From Anaerolinea sp. (GTDB taxonomy: Bacteria > Chloroflexota > Anaerolineae > Anaerolineales > Anaerolineaceae): DNA of 45,416 bases. A program made the translations under genes and the position numbers. The first letter of the stretch is position 1. Each line of letters begins with the position of its first letter. Positions 40,931-45,416 of the stretch are shown one piece after another. The stretch spans positions 1 to 45,416 of the forward strand of contig JARKPU010000078.1 in the NCBI GenBank assembly GCA_029975055.1, in the 5' to 3' direction. The notes beneath the pieces are model-generated. The model had not been told where the DNA came from. It saw nothing but the letters and a program-made list of their open reading frames with translations, and did no database searches.

Positions 40931-40939
40931 TGCTATAAG
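40931..40939 (+). promoter_or_regulatory. Extended -10 promoter of the membrane protein at 40965
   Basis: TGCTATAAG (TGnTATAAT type) ends 26 bases before the ATG. No -35 box is visible, as is common with extended -10 promoters. A copy of the CGCGGGC-CTTGT-GCCCGCG hairpin (without T-run) lies upstream at about 40795-40815. Confidence 0.4.
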
Positions 40940-40964
40940 CAATCTCCGCTGCAATGGGGCCGTC

Positions 40965-41564
40965 ATGGATCAATCCACATCTACACGCAGCACCTTAGGA
41001 AGGCTGATGGGCACCGGGTGGGGCATCGCCCTCGCCTGGACGGCTGCCTGCACCCTGGCTGCCGCCGCGGCCCTGTGGCTGACGCCGTTCATCGTTAAAG
41101 CAATCGGCATCGATGAAGACCGCGGCTTCGCCTACATCTTCGCGGCCGCGCTGGCGATCTTCTCCACCGCGGCGCAGGTGCCCGCCCTGGCGGGCATCCT
41201 CAAGCGCCCGCGCGGCTGGTGGGCCGCTGGAATCATGAGTTGGGCAGCGGGCTACCTGCTGGTTTACCTCGCCACCCTCCTCCTGCCCGCCTATCTCTCG
41301 GGTGCTACTTTCAGCATTTTCCCGGTGCTGGGGGGCGGCATCGGGCTGGTGCAATGGCTTTACCTGCGCAGGCACGTTCAAGGCGCAGGCTGGTTTGGGG
41401 CAGCCACATTTGCCGGGTTTGCTCTGCTGGGCGTCCTCTTCGGCGGGGTGATCTCCGAATTGTGGGGGCTGGTGCTCATCGGCCTCATCCCGGGGCTGGT
41501 GAGCGGGGCCGAGCTGGGCATCCTCGTGCAAGGTCAGCGGCAGGCGGCAGGGTCGGCCCGGTAA
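40965..41564 (+). CDS. Polytopic membrane protein of unknown function
   Basis: A 199-residue protein with about five or six hydrophobic segments (for example GIALAWTAACTLAAAAALWL, YIFAAALAIFSTAAQVPALAG, GYLLVYLATLLLPAYL, GFALLGVLFGGVI). The short loop WLYLRRHVQGAGW is similar to loops in small Chloroflexota membrane proteins, but I cannot assign a family. Its 3' end overlaps the convergent gene by 31 bases. Confidence 0.7.
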   Translation: MDQSTSTRSTLGRLMGTGWGIALAWTAACTLAAAAALWLTPFIVKAIGIDEDRGFAYIFAAALAIFSTAAQVPALAGILKRPRGWWAAGIMSWAAGYLLVYLATLLLPAYLSGATFSIFPVLGGGIGLVQWLYLRRHVQGAGWFGAATFAGFALLGVLFGGVISELWGLVLIGLIPGLVSGAELGILVQGQRQAAGSAR

Positions 41565-42511
41565 ACCCGGCTTTCTTCCTCGTGAGCCGCCCACAACCAT
41601 TGCCCGTCGGCCGCCAGCCCGCGCCAGCCCCACCAGGTGGGCTGCGGGTAACCGGGAGGGAGCATCACCCGGCATAGAGATTGCGCATCGGCCGAAAGCT
41701 TTGTGATGAACTGGTCGGAGAGCACCCAGAGGTAACTGCCGTCCCAGGCCAGGCCGTCGATGGTGCTGGACGGAAATTCTCCCACGGAAATGGCATACGA
41801 ATCCAGCCGCTCCAGGCCGGATGCATCGGCCCCCGCCTCGAGCTTGTAGAGCACGCTGCCGGTATCGGCCGCCCAGAGGTGCGCGCCATCCCAGGCGAGG
41901 AAAGTCGGCCGCCCGCTGAAGATGCCGGAGACGTCGAAACTGTCCAGCACCTCGCCCGAAGCGCTCAAGCGGAGGATCGATTCCGTCTCCGCCGCCCAGA
42001 AGACTCCGTGAGTCGAATCCCAGGCCAGGCTCGAGACTCGAGGAAATTCCAGCTCCTCCTCTGCCCGCAAGTGAAGGCTGCCCGAATCGACCGCCAGTTT
42101 CACCAGGCGGTCCTGCGTGTGCATCCACAGGCTGGAATCTTTATACAGCAAATCGAGCGCGCCCTTGAGGGGCAGCGAGTAGGCCTCTGCCTCGCCCGGT
42201 TCCGCCAGCGCGAAATTGGAAACCGGCTCGGTTGCTGCAGGCGGCTCCGGCGTGAAGCTGGCCTTTGGCAAGGTGGGCCGGGGTGAAGGCGATGAAACGG
42301 CCTGCTCAACCCCTGCCGCCGCGCTGGGGGTTGGCTCCGGTGACGGCGCCGGCAGCGCTCTCAGGAACACATACACGGCCAGGAGCAGCGAGACGACCGA
42401 AGCGATATCGGCCAGAACCTGGATGACCTTGCTGTCGATCTTCCCTCGTTTGACCTGGATAAAGAGAAACCCGGCCAGGAGGAGCAAGAGGATCGAGATG
42501 AAGATGCCCAT
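41534..42511 (-). CDS. Membrane-anchored beta-propeller-like protein
   Basis: A 325-residue protein with two N-terminal hydrophobic segments (ISILLLLLAGFLFI and IASVVSLLLAVYVFL), a Pro/Ser/Thr linker (SPEPTPSAAAG, SSPSPRPTLPK), and a C-terminal domain of repeats. The repeats read LAWDGAHLWAADTGS, LAWDGSYLWVLSDQ and LAADGQWLWAAHEEE, roughly 45-50 residues apart, suggesting an NHL/PQQ-like beta-propeller of at least five blades. It probably works as a surface binding or scaffold protein; no catalytic residues are evident. Confidence 0.72.
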   Translation of the reverse strand: MGIFISILLLLLAGFLFIQVKRGKIDSKVIQVLADIASVVSLLLAVYVFLRALPAPSPEPTPSAAAGVEQAVSSPSPRPTLPKASFTPEPPAATEPVSNFALAEPGEAEAYSLPLKGALDLLYKDSSLWMHTQDRLVKLAVDSGSLHLRAEEELEFPRVSSLAWDSTHGVFWAAETESILRLSASGEVLDSFDVSGIFSGRPTFLAWDGAHLWAADTGSVLYKLEAGADASGLERLDSYAISVGEFPSSTIDGLAWDGSYLWVLSDQFITKLSADAQSLCRVMLPPGYPQPTWWGWRGLAADGQWLWAAHEEESRVYRADPAACR

Positions 42512-42592
42512 TGGAAGCTTCCTTGCGCCCGGGCAGGCGCACTAGCAGGAAGAGGGTCATGGGGTTCACCGCTAATGGGGGAGATGATTCCC

Positions 42593-42621
42593 ATTATAGC
42601 CCGCCGGAACGGCGAGGGCAA
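42593..42621 (-). promoter_or_regulatory. Promoter of the beta-propeller gene
   Basis: On the minus strand TTGCCC (42616-42621), a 17-base spacer, TATAAT (42593-42598). The leader to the ATG at 42511 is about 75 bases. Confidence 0.6.
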
Positions 42622-42660
42622 TTGGAAAACAACCGGGGAACAGGATTCACCTGTATGAAG

Positions 42661-42838
42661 CGGACGGCTGACAGCTTCTTCCAGTGCCCGTTGCAGCGCT
42701 CGAATACCGCCCCCTTCCGGCCCTCTGTGAGGGTGCTGCGCGAGGGTCTGCAACCTGTTCTTTAAAGCGGAAAGCTGACAGCGGACGGCTGACAGCTTCT
42801 TCCAGTGCCCGTGGCAGCGCTCGAATACCACCCCCTTC
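42661..42838. repeat. Direct repeat (121-bp offset) carrying degenerate tRNA 3' ends
   Basis: Bases 42661-42717 and 42782-42838 match closely, differing at a few positions and a short shift. Each contains GTGCCCGTGGCAG (or TTGCAG) followed by CTCGAAT, which is the complement of the 3' part of the adjacent tRNA-Arg (acceptor strand plus T-loop), matching about 21 of 23 bases. The rest of a tRNA is missing. Confidence 0.75.
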
Positions 42839-42857
42839 TGGGGGTCTGTAACCTTAT

Positions 42858-42882
42858 AAAAAAACAGCCTTTTCAGGCTGTT
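42858..42882 (-). terminator. Intrinsic terminator of the tRNA-Arg gene
   Basis: On the minus strand AACAGCC-TGAAAA-GGCTGTT followed by TTTTT, two bases after the tRNA 3' end. Confidence 0.85.
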
Positions 42883-42884
42883 AG

Positions 42885-42958
42885 TGCCCGTGGCAGAACT
42901 CGAATCTGCAACCTTTTGCTCCGCAAGCAGACGCTCTATCCAATTGAGCTACACGGGC
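42885..42958 (-). tRNA. tRNA-Arg, apparent anticodon GCG
   Basis: A complete 74-nt cloverleaf without encoded CCA. The acceptor stem GCCCGTG/CACGGGC has 7 of 7 pairs, the D arm is GCTC-AATTGGATA-GAGC, and the T arm GCAGA-TTCGAGT-TCTGC is perfect. The discriminator base is A. The anticodon loop is TTGCGGA, giving GCG (42922-42924), which reads the Arg codons CGC and CGT. A20 in the D-loop is an Arg identity feature. The anticodon stem TCTGC/GCAAA has one C-A mismatch. Most bacteria use ACG (inosine) for these codons, so the GCG anticodon is unusual. A strong promoter and a terminator frame the gene. Confidence 0.8.
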
Positions 42959-42970
42959 GAGCAAGGAAAT

Positions 42971-42998
42971 ATTATACCGCGTTCGACCCTGCCGTCAA
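42971..42998 (-). promoter_or_regulatory. Promoter of the tRNA-Arg gene
   Basis: On the minus strand TTGACG (42993-42998), a 16-base spacer and TATAAT (42971-42976), 13 bases before the tRNA 5' end. Confidence 0.75.
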
Positions 42999-43118
42999 GG
43001 GCGCTTTCACCGCCTGCACGGCATCCACAAGAAGTGCCCTCTCCCTGCCCCCAGGCAAAAGACCTGCGTTTCCAGGATATTCGCATCAACGGGTGAAACT
43101 CCCCGCCGGTGCTCAGGG

Positions 43119-43124
43119 TATAAT
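43119..43124 (+). promoter_or_regulatory. Probable -10 box of purA
   Basis: TATAAT on the plus strand, 31 bases before the purA ATG. GTGAAA lies 20 bases upstream, too far for a good -35 match. Confidence 0.4.
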
Positions 43125-43155
43125 CACATTGGAATTCTTTTCAGGAGAGACGTAC

Positions 43156-44445
43156 ATGCCTCTGGATATCGTCATCGGCACCCAATGGGGCGATGAAGGC
43201 AAGGGCCGCGTGGTGGACCTGCTTTCCTCTCGCGCCGACCTTGTGGCACGCTACAACGGCGGCGACAACGCCGGCCACACCGTCACCGTGGGCAGCCAGA
43301 CTTTCAAGCTGCACCTCATCCCCTCCGGCATCATCCACCCGCAGACCACGGGCATCCTCGGCAACGGGGTGGTCATCTACCCGGCCACCCTGCTGGCCGA
43401 AATGGACATGCTCAAGAACATGGGCGTGAAGGTGGACCCCTCGCGGCTGCGCATTTCGCACGCGGCGCACCTCATCACCCCCGGCCACCGCGCGCTCGAT
43501 GCCGCCCAGGAAGCCGCCCGCGGCAAAGACCAGATCGGCACCACCGGGCGCGGCATCGGCCCGGCCTACACCGATAAAGCCGCCCGCAGAGGCATCCGCA
43601 TGGAAGAAATGCTCAATGAGCCTGCCTTCCGCAAGCGCATGGTCGCCCACATCGAAGAGACCAACCAGATCCTCACCGCGCTCTACAAGGCCCAGCCGCT
43701 CGACCCGGAAGCCGTGGCCGACGAATATTGCGCCTATGCAGAACAGCTGGGCGGGTATATCGCCGATACTTCCGCCCTGGTCTGGGAAGCCCTCCAGCGC
43801 GGGCAATCGGTGCTGGCCGAGGGCGCCCAGGGCACCCTGCTCGACCTTGACCACGGCACCTACCCCTTCGTCACCTCTTCTTCCCCCACCGCGCCGGGCG
43901 TGCTGCCCGGCCTGGGGGTCGGTTTCGGCTTCCCGGGGCGCGTCATCGGCGTCACCAAAGCCTTCCAGACGCGCGTCGGGGCCGGGCCATTCCCCACCGA
44001 GGTGCTCGGCGAGGCCGCCACGCGCCTGCGCGGCACCGGCAGCAACCCCTGGGACGAGTTCGGCACCACCACCGGCCGCCCGCGGCGGGTGGGCTGGCTG
44101 GATGCCGTCTTGCTGCGCTACGCGGTGCGCATCAACGGCCTGAGCGAGCTGGTTGTCACCAAGCTGGATGTGCTTTCGGGGCTGCCGACCGTGCGCCTGT
44201 GCATCGCCTACCGCGCCAACGGCAAGGAATACAGCGACCTGCCCTTTGGGCCGGCCGACCTTTCGCCCTTCGAGCCGGTGTACGAGGAGCTGCCCGGCTG
44301 GGATGCCGACCTAACTTCGGCGCGCAGCTGGTCGGACCTGCCCAAACAGGCACAGGCTTACCTCACCCGCATCTCTGAAATCAGCGGCGTGGAAGTATGC
44401 CAGGTTTCCGTCGGGCCCGAGCGCGACCAGGTGGTGGACGTCTGA
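43156..44445 (+). CDS. purA: Adenylosuccinate synthetase
   Basis: A 429-residue GTP-dependent enzyme that joins IMP and aspartate to adenylosuccinate, the first committed step to AMP. It opens with IVIGTQWGDEGKGRVVD (the P-loop-like GDEGKG), then RYNGGDNAGHTV, GTTGRGIGPAYTDKAARRGIRM, EGAQGTLLDLDHGTYPFVTSS and the C-terminal GTTTGRPRRVGW and TKLDVLSGLP. The length is typical. The ATG at 43156 has AGGAGAG upstream; the frame is open further back, through the tRNA region, but that part is not coding. A lipoprotein gene follows after 5 bases. Confidence 0.96.
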   Translation: MPLDIVIGTQWGDEGKGRVVDLLSSRADLVARYNGGDNAGHTVTVGSQTFKLHLIPSGIIHPQTTGILGNGVVIYPATLLAEMDMLKNMGVKVDPSRLRISHAAHLITPGHRALDAAQEAARGKDQIGTTGRGIGPAYTDKAARRGIRMEEMLNEPAFRKRMVAHIEETNQILTALYKAQPLDPEAVADEYCAYAEQLGGYIADTSALVWEALQRGQSVLAEGAQGTLLDLDHGTYPFVTSSSPTAPGVLPGLGVGFGFPGRVIGVTKAFQTRVGAGPFPTEVLGEAATRLRGTGSNPWDEFGTTTGRPRRVGWLDAVLLRYAVRINGLSELVVTKLDVLSGLPTVRLCIAYRANGKEYSDLPFGPADLSPFEPVYEELPGWDADLTSARSWSDLPKQAQAYLTRISEISGVEVCQVSVGPERDQVVDV

Positions 44446-44450
44446 CGGCG

Positions 44451-45254
44451 ATGCGCAGCCTGGCCGTCCTGACGGTATGCGCGCTCGGGCTTTCGGCCTG
44501 TGTGGCCGGGCCGCCGCCCACCGTCGTCCTCGCCACCCGCACGCCCACCCCCACCGTCGAGCCGAGCGCCAGCCCCGTCTGGTTCCCGCCGACCGAGACG
44601 CCCACCTCCGCGCCGACGATCACCCCCCGCCCCACCGAGAACTACAAACCCGGCGTGGCCGGGCCGGTGCTGGAAGACGATTTCAGTTCCGAAACCGGCT
44701 GGCGCACCGGCGCGCTCGCCAACGGGCGGATTGCCTTTGGGGTGAACGAACTGACCCTGGCCGTCTCTGCGCCCAAAGGGATGCTGGCCAGCCTGCGCGA
44801 GCGGGAACTCCCTGCCGACAGCTACCTGGAGATCACCGCGCGGGCTGCCCTGTGCAAACCGAGCGACATCTATGGCGTGCTGGTGCGCGCATCCTCCGAG
44901 CGCGACGGTTACCGCCTGCTGGCCACCTGCTCTGGCTCGCTGCGCCTGGAGCGCCTGCGCAACGGCGAGGTGGCTCTGATGCAAGATTGGACGCCCTCCG
45001 GCGAGCTTCCGCAAGGCGGGCTGCTGCCCGTCACGCTGGGGGTTTGGTCGCTGGGCCGCGAGCTGCGCGTCTTCGTCAACGGGGTTTACCAGTTCGGCGC
45101 GCGCGACCCAGTCTTTGAAAGCGGGCAGGTGGGGGTTTATGCGCGCGCCTCCGGCGACGGCCCGCTGACGGTGAGCTTCTCGAACCTGCGCGTTTACCGC
45201 CTCGACCCGGCCCTCATACCCACCGCCACGCCGCCGCCCAGCCCCACGCCATGA
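44451..45254 (+). CDS. Lipoprotein with a concanavalin-like (LamG/DUF1080-type) domain
   Basis: A 267-residue lipoprotein: signal peptide with GLSAC (Cys17), a Thr/Pro linker (TRTPTPTVEPSASP, TETPTSAPTITPRPTE), then a beta-rich domain from about residue 75 (VLEDDFSSETGWRTG, LEITARAALCKPSDIYGVLVRASS, ELRVFVNGVYQFGARD, QVGVYARASGDGPLTVSFSNLRVYRL), which has the shape of LamG-like jelly rolls. It ends in TPPPSPTP. The ATG at 44451 is 5 bases past purA, so it is probably co-transcribed, though functionally unrelated. The ligand is unknown. Confidence 0.78.
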   Translation: MRSLAVLTVCALGLSACVAGPPPTVVLATRTPTPTVEPSASPVWFPPTETPTSAPTITPRPTENYKPGVAGPVLEDDFSSETGWRTGALANGRIAFGVNELTLAVSAPKGMLASLRERELPADSYLEITARAALCKPSDIYGVLVRASSERDGYRLLATCSGSLRLERLRNGEVALMQDWTPSGELPQGGLLPVTLGVWSLGRELRVFVNGVYQFGARDPVFESGQVGVYARASGDGPLTVSFSNLRVYRLDPALIPTATPPPSPTP

Positions 45255-45283
45255 GGACCGCCTTGCGGGGCGCACCCTACGGG

Positions 45284-45416
45284 AGTCTTGTAAAACACGC
45301 TCGCTTTGGACCGCACCACTTCAATAGTCTTGTAGGGTGCGGTCGCTTTGGACCGCACCAATTCAATAGAGTCGTGTAGGGTGTGGTCGCTTTGGACCGC
45401 ACCAATACCACATAAA
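45284..45416. repeat. Short tandem repeat with GGTGCGGTC/GACCGCACC hairpins
   Basis: Three units of 42-44 bases start at about 45284, 45326 and 45370. Each has a version of TGTAGGGTGCGGTCGCTTTG followed by GACCGCACC and TTCAATAG. The hairpin GGTGCGGTC-GCTTTG-GACCGCACC is best in the second unit. The window ends inside the array; no gene is seen after 45254. Confidence 0.75.

Noticed and set aside
42661..42838. Two additional tRNA genes
   Set aside because: Only the 3' third of a tRNA is recognisable; D and anticodon arms are missing and the T-stem does not pair.
45284..45416. CRISPR array
   Set aside because: Units are directly abutting, of varying sequence, and the hairpin takes up most of each unit; there are no unique spacers and no cas genes.

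Overview
The window looks like a chromosomal segment of a high-GC bacterium, most likely a member of the Chloroflexota (Anaerolineae-like). This is inferred from style rather than from a marker gene: several envelope proteins and lipoproteins carry Thr/Pro/Ser linkers of the PTPTATP kind, intergenic spaces are rich in short palindromic repeats, and the mix of genes (CpaE-like ATPase, MgtC, DUF2905, SIMPL, URO-D-like protein, NurA/HerA) fits that phylum. There is no prophage, integrase, transposase or CRISPR array. Most of the window is housekeeping or envelope function.

Layout. 1-760: tandem repeats and a small DUF559 endonuclease-like gene bracketed by palindromic repeats. 757-5914: histidine phosphatase and RarA (minus), a transglycosylase-like envelope protein (plus), an HD-GYP protein (minus). 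6118-8820: a CpaE-like protein with a degenerate receiver domain, then a large lipoprotein. 9232-11382: two FmdB zinc ribbons, a CBS protein, and an FmdB-CsoR/CstR-OsmC operon with a palindromic operator. 11595-14927: thrC-thrB and a URO-D-like protein. 14937-20259: DUF2905, a hypothetical protein, a fused double 5'-nucleotidase and a polysaccharide deacetylase. 20384-23493: nucleoside hydrolase, then cysK-cysE. 23813-28517: a four-gene branched-chain 2-oxoacid dehydrogenase operon (E1 alpha, E1 beta, E2, E3). 28588-30338: MgtC, a small membrane protein, a Nudix protein. 30428-33940: NurA, an unknown protein and a HerA-like ATPase in one operon. 33989-38029: DinB, SIMPL lipoprotein, SurE with a nuclease-like protein, and an AcuB-like CBS-ACT protein. 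38185-42511: HtrA-like lipoprotein protease and three membrane-associated proteins of unknown role. 42512-45416: tRNA-Arg with degenerate copies of its 3' end, purA, a lipoprotein, and terminal short repeats.

The most interesting object is the roughly 270-bp leader of cysK-cysE (21427-21699). A promoter with both consensus hexamers is followed, at the position expected for the transcription start, by the ATG of a 27-codon ORF whose middle reads Ser-Cys-Met-Cys-Pro. After it comes a structured segment closed by a 10-bp stem and a T6 run, that is, an intrinsic terminator lying upstream of cysK. This has the architecture of a cysteine-responsive attenuator using a leaderless leader peptide. Such devices are known in mycobacteria; I know of none described in this kind of organism.

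Other points worth a second look: two families of palindromic intergenic repeats (one surrounding the DUF559 gene), a CsoR-family regulator whose metal-binding His is replaced by Tyr beside an OsmC gene (suggesting persulfide or thiol sensing), a CpaE receiver with Glu in place of the phospho-acceptor Asp, a probable tRNA-Arg(GCG) followed by two degenerate copies of its 3' end, and the NurA-unknown-HerA operon. Coordinates and motifs were read by eye; family assignments rest on recognisable motifs and no database search was run.
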